NCBI RefSeq assembly: GCF_036014195.1
Contig: NZ_CP107918.1
Span: 2,604,001-2,668,000, forward strand
Length of the DNA stretch: 64,000 nt
Direction: 5' to 3'
From: Streptomyces sp. NBC_00442
GTDB lineage: Bacteria; Actinomycetota; Actinomycetes; Streptomycetales; Streptomycetaceae
Part shown: in pieces, positions 53,768 to 62,936 of the stretch
Position numbering within the stretch: the first letter of the stretch is position 1
Layout: each line of letters starts with the position of its first letter
The notes under the pieces: generated by a model
What the model was told of the DNA's origin: nothing
The model's input: the letters and a program-made list of their open reading frames with translations, nothing else
Database searches by the model: none
Made by a program: the position numbers and the translations under genes

Positions 53768-54592
53768 GTGAACGCATCTGCCATCCCGGACCTGCTCCAG
53801 GACGACCCCCACTCCGCGGCCGACGCCGCCGCCGCGCGCCTGCGCGAGCTCACCGGCGCCGAGACCCACGACGTCGCCCTGGTGATGGGCTCCGGCTGGG
53901 CCCCGGCCGTCGACGCCCTCGGCACCCCCGAGGCCGAGTTCCCCGTGACCGAGCTGCCCGGCTTCCCGGCGCCGGCCGTCGAGGGCCACGGCGGCAAGAT
54001 CCGCTCGTACAAGATCGGCGCCAAGCGCGTGCTGGTCTTCCTCGGCCGTACGCACTTCTACGAGGGCCGTGGCGTCGCCTCCGTCTCGCACGGCGTGCGC
54101 ACCGCCGTCGCCGCCGGCTGCAAGACCGTCGTCCTGACCAACGGCTGCGGTGGTCTGCGCGACGGCATGCGCCCCGGCCAGCCGGTCCTCATCAGCGACC
54201 ACATCAACCTGACGGCCACCTCGCCGATCATCGGCGCCAACTTCGTGGACCTCACCGACCTGTACTCGCCGCGACTGCGCGCGCTGTGCAAGGAGGTCGA
54301 CGAGACGCTGGAAGAGGGCGTCTACGTCCAGTTCCCCGGCCCGCACTACGAGACCCCGGCCGAGATCAACATGGTCCGCGTGCTCGGCGGCGACCTCGTC
54401 GGCATGTCCACCGTGCTCGAAGCCATCGCCGCCCGCGAGGCCGGCGCCGAGGTCCTCGGGATCTCGCTCGTCACCAACCTCGCCGCCGGCCTGACCGGCG
54501 AGCCCCTCAACCACGAAGAGGTGCTCCAGGCCGGCCGCGACTCTGCGGCACGCATGGGCGAGCTGCTCACCCGGGTGCTCGACCGCATCTGA
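53768..54592 (+). CDS. purine nucleoside phosphorylase
   Basis: A 274-aa trimeric-type (class II) PNP that phosphorolyses purine (deoxy)nucleosides to base + (deoxy)ribose-1-phosphate. Signatures are [11 protein letters not shown] (phosphate loop), [32 protein letters not shown] and the base-contacting [23 protein letters not shown] 53768 is the start; a long leader and the CTACGCGCGTAG palindrome precede it. A phosphosugar mutase follows 98 bp later, so both steps to sugar-5-phosphate are adjacent. Confidence 0.94.
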   Translation: MNASAIPDLLQDDPHSAADAAAARLRELTGAETHDVALVMGSGWAPAVDALGTPEAEFPVTELPGFPAPAVEGHGGKIRSYKIGAKRVLVFLGRTHFYEGRGVASVSHGVRTAVAAGCKTVVLTNGCGGLRDGMRPGQPVLISDHINLTATSPIIGANFVDLTDLYSPRLRALCKEVDETLEEGVYVQFPGPHYETPAEINMVRVLGGDLVGMSTVLEAIAAREAGAEVLGISLVTNLAAGLTGEPLNHEEVLQAGRDSAARMGELLTRVLDRI

Positions 54593-54624
54593 GCCGCACC
54601 GCGGCGCTTCCCCGCAAGCACTCC

Positions 54625-54656
54625 AGCACCGCAGCACCGCAGCACCGCAGCACCGC
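54625..54656 (+). repeat. AGCACCGC tandem repeat (four units)
   Basis: Four perfect 8-bp units between the PNP stop and the mutase start, followed by AAGCACCG. It sits in the intercistronic leader and could vary by slippage without affecting coding. Confidence 0.85.
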
Positions 54657-54690
54657 AAGCACCGAAAGCCCTCCCCGAAAGGCTGACAAC

Positions 54691-56337
54691 GTGACGCAGG
54701 ATCTGATCGCGCGGGCCCAGGCCTGGCTGGCCGAGGACCCCGACAGCGAGACGCGCGACGAGCTGGCCAAGCTCATCGAGAGTTCGGCCGACGCCGAGCA
54801 CGCCGCGGAACTGGCCGCGCGGTTCAGTGGCACGCTCCAGTTCGGCACCGCCGGGCTCCGCGGCGAGCTGGGCGCCGGGCCGATGCGGATGAACCGCTCC
54901 GTCGTCATCCGCGCCGCCGCCGGCCTCGCCGCGTACCTGAAGGCCAAGGGGCAGGGCGACGGGCTCGTCGTCATCGGGTACGACGCCCGTTACAAGTCCG
55001 CGGACTTCGCGCGGGACACCGCGGCCGTCATGGTCGGCGCCGGGCTGAAGGCGACGGTCCTTCCGCGGCCGCTGCCGACGCCCGTACTGGCCTACGCCAT
55101 AAGGCACTTGGGCGCCGTCGCCGGTGTCGAGGTGACGGCCAGCCACAACCCGCCGCGGGACAACGGCTACAAGGTGTACCTCGGCGACGGCTCGCAGATC
55201 GTGCCGCCGGCCGACGCGGAGATCGCCGCCGAGATCGCCGCCGTCGCCTCGCTGCACGACGTGCCGCGGCCCGAGAGCGGCTGGGAGGTGCTCGGGGACG
55301 AGGTCCTCGACGCCTATCTGGCGCGTACGGACGCGGTGTTGACCCCCGGGTCGCCGCGCACCGCGAACGTCGTCTACACGGCGATGCACGGCGTCGGAAA
55401 GGACGTACTGCTGGCCGCGTTCGCGCGGGCCGGGTTCCCCGAGCCGGTGCTGGTGGCCGAACAGGCCGAGCCCGACCCGGCGTTCCCGACGGTGGCCTTC
55501 CCCAACCCGGAGGAGCCGGGCGCGATGGACCTGGCGTTCGCCACGGCCCGCCGCACCGACCCCGACATCGTGCTCGCCAACGACCCGGACGCCGACCGGT
55601 GCGCGGCCGCGGTCAAGGACCGCGACGGCCAGTGGCGGATGCTGCGCGGCGACGAGGTCGGCGCACTGCTCGCCGCCCACCTCGTCTCCAAGGGCGTGAC
55701 CGGCGTGTTCGCCGAGTCGATCGTGTCGTCCTCGCTGCTCGGCCGCATCGCCGAGGCGGCGGGGCTCGGCTACGAGGAGACGCTCACCGGGTTCAAGTGG
55801 ATCGCCCGCGTGGAGGACCTGCGCTACGGCTACGAGGAGGCGCTCGGCTACTGCGTCGACCCCGAGGGCGTGCGCGACAAGGACGGCATCACGGCCGCCC
55901 TGGCCTTCGCCGAGCTGGCCTCCATCCTGAAGGAGCAGGGCCGCACGGTCCTCGACCTCCTCGACGAGTTGGCCCTGGAACACGGGCTGCACGCCACCGA
56001 CCAGCTGTCGGTCCGCGTGGAGGACCTCACGGTGATCTCGGACGCGATGGCGCGCCTGCGCGAGCAGCCGCCGACCTCGCTGGCCGGCCTCGCGGTGACG
56101 AGGGCGGAGGACCTGACGGAGGGCACCGAGCAGCTGCCGCCCACCGACGGTCTGCGGTACTACCTGGAGGGCGCCCGGGTGATCGTGCGCCCGAGCGGCA
56201 CCGAGCCGAAGCTCAAGTGCTACCTGGAGGTCGTCGTTCCGGTCGCCTCCGCCGACGAGCTGGACGCGGCCCGCGCCAAGGGCGCCGAGCTGCTCGCCGG
56301 AATCAAGAAGGACCTGGCGGCGGCCGCCGGAATCTGA
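54691..56337 (+). CDS. phosphopento/phosphohexomutase (alpha-D-phosphohexomutase superfamily)
   Basis: A 548-aa mutase. The phosphoserine loop is VTASHNPPRDNGYK, the metal site NDPDADRC, the sugar-binding loop GYEEALGYCVDP, and the phosphate-binding end RPSGTEPKLKCY. The long (~550 aa) form with FGTAGLRGELGAGPMRMN matches PGM2-type phosphopentomutase/phosphoglucomutases. Next to PNP it would convert (deoxy)ribose-1-phosphate to the 5-phosphate. GTG 54691 has GAAAGG upstream. A 21-bp-stem terminator follows. Confidence 0.92.
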   Translation: MTQDLIARAQAWLAEDPDSETRDELAKLIESSADAEHAAELAARFSGTLQFGTAGLRGELGAGPMRMNRSVVIRAAAGLAAYLKAKGQGDGLVVIGYDARYKSADFARDTAAVMVGAGLKATVLPRPLPTPVLAYAIRHLGAVAGVEVTASHNPPRDNGYKVYLGDGSQIVPPADAEIAAEIAAVASLHDVPRPESGWEVLGDEVLDAYLARTDAVLTPGSPRTANVVYTAMHGVGKDVLLAAFARAGFPEPVLVAEQAEPDPAFPTVAFPNPEEPGAMDLAFATARRTDPDIVLANDPDADRCAAAVKDRDGQWRMLRGDEVGALLAAHLVSKGVTGVFAESIVSSSLLGRIAEAAGLGYEETLTGFKWIARVEDLRYGYEEALGYCVDPEGVRDKDGITAALAFAELASILKEQGRTVLDLLDELALEHGLHATDQLSVRVEDLTVISDAMARLREQPPTSLAGLAVTRAEDLTEGTEQLPPTDGLRYYLEGARVIVRPSGTEPKLKCYLEVVVPVASADELDAARAKGAELLAGIKKDLAAAAGI

Positions 56338-56348
56338 CGCACACGGGC

Positions 56349-56394
56349 AGCAGGACCGGGGCGGTGGTCAATCGACCACCGCCCCGGTCCTGCT
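56349..56394 (+). terminator. mutase terminator, 21-bp stem
   Basis: A perfect 21-bp stem starting AGCAGGACCGGGG, with an AATC loop and TTTCGG following, 12 bp after the mutase stop. Confidence 0.88.
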
Positions 56395-56517
56395 TTCGGG
56401 TGATTTCGTACGGCAGTTGACGCAACGGTGCCGCATCCGGCCGGGGCGCGCGAGAAAGGGTGACCCGTACCTGGTGACCCGTACCTTTCGCCGCGCCCGA
56501 GCCAAGGAGCTGTCGCA

Positions 56518-57753
56518 GTGCCCCCGACCGCCCCGTCCCCAGCGACGGCCACGGGCCGTCGCGGACCCGTCCCCGCCGCCCGCCGCCGGGCCGCCCCGCG
56601 CGGCACGGCCGCCCGGCCCCCCGCCCGGGAGCGGGCCCGCACCGCTCTTCGGTACGCGGGGCCCGCCCTGCTCGGCTACCTCGCGGTGCGCCTCTTCGGG
56701 GTACTCGTCCTCGCGAAGTGGGCGCACGTGCGCCACCACGGCCTGTGGCCGGTCCTCGCGAAGTCCTGGGACTCCAACTGGTACCTCGGCATCGCGAACC
56801 ACGGCTACGTGCTCCCCTCCGACCCCCACGAGCCGAGCGACCTCGCGTTCTTCCCGCTGTATCCGGCCCTGGTGAAGGCGGTCGCCGCTGTCACGCCGGG
56901 CTCGCGGGCCAGCGTCGGGCTGCTGCTCGCCGTCGCGTTCTCGCTGGTGGCCGCCTGCGGGGTGTTCGCGGTCGGCGACCGCCTGCACGGCCGGCGCGCG
57001 GGCACCCTGCTAGCGGTGCTGTGGGCCGCGCTGCCGGTCGGCGTGGTGCAGTGGATGGGCTACACCGAATCCCTGTTCACCGCGCTGACGGCCTGGTCCC
57101 TGTACTGCGTGCTGACCGGGCGCTGGGTCGTGGCGGGCTCGCTCGCGGCGCTCGCGGGCCTCACCCGCCCCACCGGCGTCGCGCTCGCGGCCGCGGTCTC
57201 GCTCGCCGCGCTCACGGCCCTCGTACGCGACCGGCGCGGCGCGGGGCGACCGGCGCGGGGAGCCGTCCTGGGCGCGGTGCTGGCCCCGGCCGGCTGGTGC
57301 GCCTACGTGGCCTGGGTGGGGGTGCGGGTCGGGCGCTGGGACGGCTACTTCGCGGTGCAGAAGGTGTGGGAGAACCAGTGGGACGGCGGCGTCGGCACCC
57401 TGCGCGACATCCGCGGGCTGCTCGTGTACGCGAACCGGCCACCGCTGTTCCTGGTCCTGGTGACCGTGATCCTCATCGGGTCCTGCGCCCTGTACCTGCT
57501 CTGCCTCGCCGACCGCCAGCCGCTGGTGCTGCTGGCCTTCACGGGCGCCCTGCTCGTGGTCGTGCTCGGCAGCGGCGGGGTCTACTTCCCGCGGGCCCGC
57601 TTCCTGGTGCCCGGTTTCCCGCTGCTGCTCCCGGTCGCGCTCGCCCTGGCGCGGGCCCGGCGCACGACGACCGTCCTGGTGCTCGGCGCGGCCACCCTGT
57701 CCTCGGCGTGGCTCGGCGCGTACATGCTGCTGGTGTGGCCGGGCCCGCCGTGA
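56518..57753 (+). CDS. PIG-V-like mannosyltransferase family membrane protein
   Basis: A 411-aa integral membrane protein with a basic, Pro/Ala-rich N-terminus (~45 aa) and about ten spans. The first large loop carries WDSNWYLGIANHGY and AFFPLYPALVKA, the acidic-Trp and FFPLYP motifs of PIG-V (GPI mannosyltransferase 2) and bacterial GT-C enzymes. GYTESLFTALTAWSLY is also conserved. It likely transfers a sugar from a polyprenyl-phosphate donor outside the membrane. GTG 56518 has AAGGAG at nine bases. Confidence 0.85.
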   Translation: MPPTAPSPATATGRRGPVPAARRRAAPRGTAARPPARERARTALRYAGPALLGYLAVRLFGVLVLAKWAHVRHHGLWPVLAKSWDSNWYLGIANHGYVLPSDPHEPSDLAFFPLYPALVKAVAAVTPGSRASVGLLLAVAFSLVAACGVFAVGDRLHGRRAGTLLAVLWAALPVGVVQWMGYTESLFTALTAWSLYCVLTGRWVVAGSLAALAGLTRPTGVALAAAVSLAALTALVRDRRGAGRPARGAVLGAVLAPAGWCAYVAWVGVRVGRWDGYFAVQKVWENQWDGGVGTLRDIRGLLVYANRPPLFLVLVTVILIGSCALYLLCLADRQPLVLLAFTGALLVVVLGSGGVYFPRARFLVPGFPLLLPVALALARARRTTTVLVLGAATLSSAWLGAYMLLVWPGPP

Positions 57754-57775
57754 GGGCGGCCGGCCGGCGGCGCGG

Positions 57776-58411
57776 TCAGCCGATGGCCAGCAGGACCACG
57801 AAAAGGACCGCGCCGACGGCCGCGGGCACGATGATCTCGTACGCCCAGCGGATGCCCACCGTGCCCTGCGCACTCTCGCGCGAGGCGCCCTGTTCGGCGA
57901 GTTCGCGCAGGTCACGGATGTTCTGGTCGGTGGAGGCCATCCGGGCCTTGGTGTCGGTGACGTCGGCGAACACGGACGCGTTCCGGCCCGTGTCGAGCGA
58001 AGCGTCCCTGGCCTGACGGCGGGCGGCCCGCTTGCGCTGGCGCAGCGACACGGGGATCGCCCACAGCTGGTACTTGCCGCCCGACTGGTCGAAGACCTCG
58101 CTGGAGTATCCGGCCCGTACGTCCGCGACACACGCCCAGGGCAGGGTGATCGTGCGGAACGGGTTGCGCACCAGGAGCCGGTCGCCGCTCGCGAAGACCG
58201 CGGGGCGCAGGCTGAAGCCGACGATCAGCGGCACCACGCAGAGCAGCACGGCGAGCGCGAGCCAGGGCGCGTTGCCGTGGCCCTGGACCACGGCGTCGAT
58301 GCCGAGCCAGAGGCCGAGCGCGAGCAGCAGCGCGCCGCCTGCGATGCCGGCGGGTGAGCGGTAGATCCGGTCGGCGTAGGCCGGCTCTGCGGGCGGCGTG
58401 GGGCTCGTCAT
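57776..58411 (-). CDS. PH-domain membrane protein
   Basis: A 211-aa protein. Two N-terminal spans (IAGGALLLALGLWLGI, LALAVLLCVVPLIVGFSL) precede a bacterial PH-like beta domain (GDRLLVRNPFRTITLPWACVADVRAG). A charged helical region and a final span (IIVPAAVGAVLFVVLLAIG) complete it. This is a common actinobacterial family without an assigned function. ATG 58411 is chosen over 58435 because the extra eight residues are not family-like. Convergent with the PIG-V-like gene. Confidence 0.85.
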   Translation of the reverse strand: MTSPTPPAEPAYADRIYRSPAGIAGGALLLALGLWLGIDAVVQGHGNAPWLALAVLLCVVPLIVGFSLRPAVFASGDRLLVRNPFRTITLPWACVADVRAGYSSEVFDQSGGKYQLWAIPVSLRQRKRAARRQARDASLDTGRNASVFADVTDTKARMASTDQNIRDLRELAEQGASRESAQGTVGIRWAYEIIVPAAVGAVLFVVLLAIG

Positions 58412-58460
58412 GGCCCGATTCTGCCTCACGTCCACCGCGCGCCCCTTCGGCCGGTCCTCC

Positions 58461-59078
58461 TCAGCCCACCAGATCCGCGTACACGATGATGTTGTCGGGC
58501 CGGTGGCCCCCGGTCAGCCGGCCGCCGCAGGTGATGATCCGCAGCTCGGGGCGGTCGGTGTTGCCGTACACCTTCGCGGTCGGGAAGGTCTTCTTGTCGA
58601 CCTGTTCGAGGGCGCGGACCGCGAACTCGGCGGTCTTGCCGTCGGCGCGCGTGACCGAGACGGTGTCGCCGACCTTCACCTGGGAGACGTTGCGCAGGAC
58701 GGCCGGGCCCTTGACGGTGTCGAAGTGTCCGATGAGCACGGCGGGCCCGGTCTGGCCCGGGGTGACCCCCTTGTCGTACCAGCCGATCCTGTCCGCGTCG
58801 GCCACGGAGGGCACCTCCACGCTGCCGTCGGCGGCGAGCCCCAGATCGAGGATCGGGCTCGCGTCGACCCCGGCCGCCGGGATCCGCACGCGCACCGGCT
58901 TGGAGGCGGGCAGCGCGGTCGCGGCCTTGGCGGCGGCGGGGGCACTGGAGGGGGCGGAGATGTTCGGCGGGGGCGTGGCGGGCTTCGCGGCGTCGGAGCC
59001 GCAGCCGACGGCCGAGGTCCCGAGGGCGAGCAGGAACAGGGCGGCGGCGGCCGAACGGGCGGCGCGGCTACGGGACAT
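58461..59078 (-). CDS. class F sortase (lipoprotein)
   Basis: A 205-aa protein. The N-terminal signal carries a lipobox-like AVGC (C26), and a Pro/Ala-rich linker precedes the sortase beta-barrel (~80-205). The catalytic His lies in AVLIGHFDT, the Cys in LRIITCGG, and the following R in GGR. The small size and TC-GGR context fit class F. It sits directly downstream of a secreted protein gene (82-bp gap, same strand), a likely functional partner. GGAG precedes ATG 59078. Confidence 0.9.
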   Translation of the reverse strand: MSRSRAARSAAAALFLLALGTSAVGCGSDAAKPATPPPNISAPSSAPAAAKAATALPASKPVRVRIPAAGVDASPILDLGLAADGSVEVPSVADADRIGWYDKGVTPGQTGPAVLIGHFDTVKGPAVLRNVSQVKVGDTVSVTRADGKTAEFAVRALEQVDKKTFPTAKVYGNTDRPELRIITCGGRLTGGHRPDNIIVYADLVG

Positions 59079-59160
59079 GAGGTGCTCCGGGAGCAGAAGG
59101 GCGGCGGGCCTCCGTTCGGGGAGGCCCACCGTGGACGAGCCGTGGACGAGCCGTGGACGA

Positions 59161-60279
59161 TCAGATGCGCGCGGCCGACCGGCGCCGCAGCGCGACGAAC
59201 CCGATCCCGCCGGCGGCGGCGGCCGCGGCCCCGCCCGCGATCAGCGCGCCCTTGTCGCTGCCGCCCTGCTTGAACTCGGCACCGGCCGCGACCGCGCCCT
59301 TGGGCACGACGGTGGTCTGCCCGCCGTTCTGGACCGGGGAGTTGACCGGACTCTGCGCCGGGGTCTTGGCGGGCGTGGTGTTCACGCAGCCGGCCGGCAG
59401 CTTGGGGAATGCGGTGTAGCCGTAGGGGGTGTTCCCGCCCTGGGTGCGCTGGCCGAGCCGGGGGGTGGCGCCGTTCGCGCCGTCGATGATCACGCCGAGC
59501 GCCTTGTCGTTGGGGTGGGCGCGGTCGACGGTGGAGATCGTCTTGAACTGGGAGTCCCGCAGGACCGCCTTCGGACCCTGAGGGCTGTTGGTGAGCTTCA
59601 CCGACTCGCCGGCGCGGTAGACGCTGGTGACGACCGTGGTCACCGTGCAGCCGGAGCGGCCCGAGGTGTACTCGGAACGCACCGCGCCCGTCGTGGCGTT
59701 GAGGGTCAGGTGCATCCCGCGGAAGAACCCGTCCACGTCCTCCCCCTCGGTCTGGAGCACCGTCACCGTCTTGCCCCCGGTGACGACGTCGGCGCGGTAA
59801 CGGCCCGGGGCGGTCCTGCTCACCTTGACCTTCTCGCCGTCGGCCAGCGTGTAGGTGCCGGAGACGAGGCAGGACGCGGGGACCTCCGGGAAGGGCTGCG
59901 ACTTCCAGGATTTGTTCCCGCTCTCGCTGCGCTGGAAGAAGGTCACCTTGCCGTCCGTGCCCACCTCGAGCCGGATGCCGTGGCCGTAGTCCATGGGGTG
60001 GGCGCGGTCGACGGTGGCGACGACGTTGCCCTTGGCGTCCAGGAGCTCCGCCTTGGGGCCCTTCGCCAGGTCGTCACTGAGGACGACGGTCGTGTCCGGC
60101 AGCTGCGACGGGACGGTCTTGCTGACGTGGCAGGGGGCGGCGGCCGGCGCCGTGGCAGAGGTGGCCGCGAACGCGGTGGCCGGGGTGAGGAGGGCTCCGG
60201 CAAGGGCGGCGACGGCGATCGCGGCGCGAAGGGAAGTGCGGAGCGAGGTGCGGAGCGAGGTGCGGGCGTAGGTCGACAT
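59161..60279 (-). CDS. secreted protein with duplicated domain and C-terminal membrane anchor
   Basis: A 372-aa protein. The signal peptide (three TSLR-type repeats, then AAIAVAALAGALLTPATAFA) is followed by two related ~90-aa units containing GPKA-L-D and TVDRAHP, each ending in P-P-A-(S/G)-C (residues ~60-150 and ~225-310). A Thr/Pro/Gln linker, a TM segment and RRRSAARI end the protein. No LPxTG/LAxTG motif is evident before the anchor, so it is not an obvious sortase substrate despite its neighbour. GGAG precedes ATG 60279 by eight bases. Confidence 0.8.
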   Translation of the reverse strand: MSTYARTSLRTSLRTSLRAAIAVAALAGALLTPATAFAATSATAPAAAPCHVSKTVPSQLPDTTVVLSDDLAKGPKAELLDAKGNVVATVDRAHPMDYGHGIRLEVGTDGKVTFFQRSESGNKSWKSQPFPEVPASCLVSGTYTLADGEKVKVSRTAPGRYRADVVTGGKTVTVLQTEGEDVDGFFRGMHLTLNATTGAVRSEYTSGRSGCTVTTVVTSVYRAGESVKLTNSPQGPKAVLRDSQFKTISTVDRAHPNDKALGVIIDGANGATPRLGQRTQGGNTPYGYTAFPKLPAGCVNTTPAKTPAQSPVNSPVQNGGQTTVVPKGAVAAGAEFKQGGSDKGALIAGGAAAAAAGGIGFVALRRRSAARI

Positions 60280-60491
60280 GAACGACTCCATGGCACGGGG
60301 CGGCCGAGTGGCCGGAGAAGGAAGAAGTGGAGGTCACATGCCGCCTCCTCTGCCGGGTGGGGCCGTTGAGGCTGGGCGGGGCTGCAAGAAGAAATCTAGG
60401 GAACACCTGTGTGGGAAGCGTCCGCTCACTGTCACGGGCGCGTGACAGAACTCACCCCCTCCCACCTGCACCCCCAGGGCTGTACAGGCAG

Positions 60492-60503
60492 CTACGCGCG
60501 TAG
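60492..60503. promoter_or_regulatory. CTACGCGCGTAG operator candidate in the deoC promoter
   Basis: The second perfect copy of the palindrome found before PNP. It abuts a -10-like TATGCT (60505-60510) that would start transcription at the GTG 60517 itself, so a bound repressor would cover the promoter core. The position and identical sequence support common control of PNP and deoC. Confidence 0.72.
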
Positions 60504-60516
60504 ATATGCTCATCTG

Positions 60517-61479
60517 GTGACCATGCCCACCAATGCACCTTCTGCTGCCCTCGCCGACGCGACCGCGTCCGACGGCGCGCTGCGTCGCTTCCTCCACGGG
60601 CTCCCCGGCATCGACCCGGTGGGCCTGGAAGCGCGTGCCGCGTCCCTCGGCACCCGCTCGATCAAGACTTCGGCCAAGGCGTACGCCATCGACCTGGCCA
60701 TTTCGATGATCGACCTGACGACGCTGGAAGGCGCGGACACCCCGGGCAAGGTCCGGGCGCTCGCCGCCAAGGCCGTCAATCCCGACCCGACCGACCGCTC
60801 CGCCCCCCACACCGCCGCCGTCTGTGTCTATCCGGACATGGTGGCGACCGCCAAGGAGGTGCTGAAGGGCTCGGACGTCAAGGTCGCGTCCGTCGCCACC
60901 GCCTTCCCGGCGGGCCGCGCCGCCCTTCCCGTGAAGCTCGCCGACGTGCGGGACGCGATCGCGGCCGGGGCCGACGAGATCGACATGGTGATCGACCGGG
61001 GCGCGTTCCTCGCCGGTCACTACCTCAAGGTCTACGAGGAGATCGCGGCCGTCCGCGCCGAGTGCGGCGAACAGGCCCGCCTCAAGGTCATCTTCGAGAC
61101 CGGCGAGCTGTCGACGTACGACAACATCCGCCGCGCCAGCTGGCTCGGCATGATGGCCGGCGCCGACTTCATCAAGACGTCGACGGGCAAGGTCGCGGTC
61201 AACGCCACCCCCTCCAACACCCTCGTCCTGCTCGAAGCCGTACGGGACTTCCGCGCGCAGACCGGGACGCAGGTCGGCGTGAAGCCGGCCGGCGGCATCC
61301 GCAACACCAAGGAAGCCATCAAGTTCCTGGTCCTGGTCAACGAGACCGTGGGCGAGGACTGGCTGGACAACCGCTGGTTCCGCTTCGGCGCCTCCTCGCT
61401 GCTCAACGACCTGCTGATGCAGCGTCAGAAGCTGGCGACCGGCCGCTACTCCGGCCCCGACTACGTGACGGTGGACTGA
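60517..61479 (+). CDS. deoC: deoxyribose-phosphate aldolase
   Basis: A 320-aa class I aldolase cleaving 2-deoxyribose-5-phosphate to glyceraldehyde-3-phosphate + acetaldehyde. The Schiff-base lysine is in DFIKTSTGK, the proton-relay lysine in VGVKPAGGIRN, and the metabolite strand is DEIDMVIDRG. The length (~320) matches the longer actinobacterial/eukaryotic DERA type. GTG 60517 is chosen because TATGCT lies seven bases upstream, implying a leaderless mRNA; ATG 60523 is close behind. It heads an operon with two aldehyde dehydrogenase-family genes. Confidence 0.95.
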   Translation: MTMPTNAPSAALADATASDGALRRFLHGLPGIDPVGLEARAASLGTRSIKTSAKAYAIDLAISMIDLTTLEGADTPGKVRALAAKAVNPDPTDRSAPHTAAVCVYPDMVATAKEVLKGSDVKVASVATAFPAGRAALPVKLADVRDAIAAGADEIDMVIDRGAFLAGHYLKVYEEIAAVRAECGEQARLKVIFETGELSTYDNIRRASWLGMMAGADFIKTSTGKVAVNATPSNTLVLLEAVRDFRAQTGTQVGVKPAGGIRNTKEAIKFLVLVNETVGEDWLDNRWFRFGASSLLNDLLMQRQKLATGRYSGPDYVTVD

Positions 61480-61484
61480 TCACC

Positions 61485-62936
61485 ATGGCAATGGAAAACA
61501 AGACGGCCGCGTTCGCGTACGCGCCCGCGCCCGAGTCCCGCTCGGTCGTCGACATCGCGCCGTCCTACGGCCTGTTCATCGACGGCGAGTTCACCGAGGC
61601 CGCCGACGGCAAGGTCTTCAAGACCGTCTCGCCGTCCACCGAGGAGGTCCTGTCCGAGGTCGCCCGCGCCGGCGCCGAGGACGTGGACCGCGCCGTGAAG
61701 GCCGCGCGCAGGGCGTTCGAGACGTGGTCGGCCCTGCCCGGCTCCGAGCGCGCCAAGTACCTGTTCCGCATCGCCCGGATCATCCAGGAGCGCAGCCGCG
61801 AGCTGGCCGTCCTGGAGACCCTGGACAACGGCAAGCCGATCAAGGAGACCCGCGACGCGGACCTCCCCCTGGTCGCCGCGCACTTCTTCTACTACGCGGG
61901 CTGGGCCGACAAGCTCGACCACGCCGGGTGGGGCGCGAACCCGCGCCCGCTGGGCGTGGCCGGCCAGGTCATCCCGTGGAACTTCCCGCTCCTGATGCTG
62001 GCCTGGAAGATCGCCCCGGCGCTCGCCACCGGCAACACGGTCGTCCTGAAGCCCGCCGAGACCACGCCCCTCTCGGCGCTGTTCTTCGCGGACATCTGCC
62101 GACAGGCGGGCCTGCCCAAGGGTGTCGTCAACATCCTTACGGGCTACGGCGACGCGGGCCAGGCCCTGGTCGAGCACGCGGACGTCAACAAGGTCGCCTT
62201 CACCGGCTCGACCGCCGTCGGCAAGGCCATCGCCCGCTCGGTGGCCGGCACCGACAAGAAGGTCACCCTTGAGCTGGGCGGCAAGGGCGCCAACATCGTC
62301 TTCGACGACGCCCCCATCGACCAGGCCGTCGAGGGCATCGTCACCGGCATCTTCTTCAACCAGGGCCAGGTCTGCTGCGCGGGCTCGCGCCTGCTCGTCC
62401 AGGAGTCGATCCAGGACGAGCTGCTCGACTCGCTCAAGCGCCGTCTGTCCACGCTGCGCCTCGGTGACCCGCTGGACAAGAACACCGACATCGGCGCCAT
62501 CAACTCCGCCGAGCAGCTGGCCCGTATCACCGCGCTCACCGAGACGGGCGAGGCGGAGGGCGCCGAGCGCTGGTCCGCCCCGTGCGAACTGCCCTCGGCC
62601 GGTTACTGGTTCGCCCCGACGCTGTTCACCAACGTCACCCAGGCGCACACCATCGCCCGCGACGAGATCTTCGGCCCGGTCCTTTCCGTGCTGAGCTTCC
62701 GCACCCCGGACGAGGCCGTCGCCAAGGCCAACAACAGCCAGTACGGCCTCTCGGCCGGCATCTGGACGGAGAAGGGCTCGCGCATCCTCGCGGTCGCGGG
62801 CAAACTCCGCGCCGGAGTGGTGTGGGCCAACACGTTCAACAAGTTCGACCCGACCTCGCCGTTCGGCGGCTACAAGGAGTCGGGCTTCGGCCGCGAGGGC
62901 GGCCGGCACGGCCTGGAGGGCTACCTCGATGTCTGA
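61485..62936 (+). CDS. NAD(P)-dependent aldehyde dehydrogenase
   Basis: A 483-aa complete ALDH. The N169-type motif is VIPWNFPLLMLAWK, the Rossmann turn FTGSTAVGK, the general base LELGGKGAN, and the catalytic cysteine in NQGQVCCAGSR; the C-terminal block is SPFGGYKESGFGREGG. It begins five bases after the deoC stop, so acetaldehyde from DeoC is the probable substrate, giving acetate. The downstream ALDH-like gene overlaps it by eight bases. Confidence 0.93.
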   Translation: MAMENKTAAFAYAPAPESRSVVDIAPSYGLFIDGEFTEAADGKVFKTVSPSTEEVLSEVARAGAEDVDRAVKAARRAFETWSALPGSERAKYLFRIARIIQERSRELAVLETLDNGKPIKETRDADLPLVAAHFFYYAGWADKLDHAGWGANPRPLGVAGQVIPWNFPLLMLAWKIAPALATGNTVVLKPAETTPLSALFFADICRQAGLPKGVVNILTGYGDAGQALVEHADVNKVAFTGSTAVGKAIARSVAGTDKKVTLELGGKGANIVFDDAPIDQAVEGIVTGIFFNQGQVCCAGSRLLVQESIQDELLDSLKRRLSTLRLGDPLDKNTDIGAINSAEQLARITALTETGEAEGAERWSAPCELPSAGYWFAPTLFTNVTQAHTIARDEIFGPVLSVLSFRTPDEAVAKANNSQYGLSAGIWTEKGSRILAVAGKLRAGVVWANTFNKFDPTSPFGGYKESGFGREGGRHGLEGYLDV

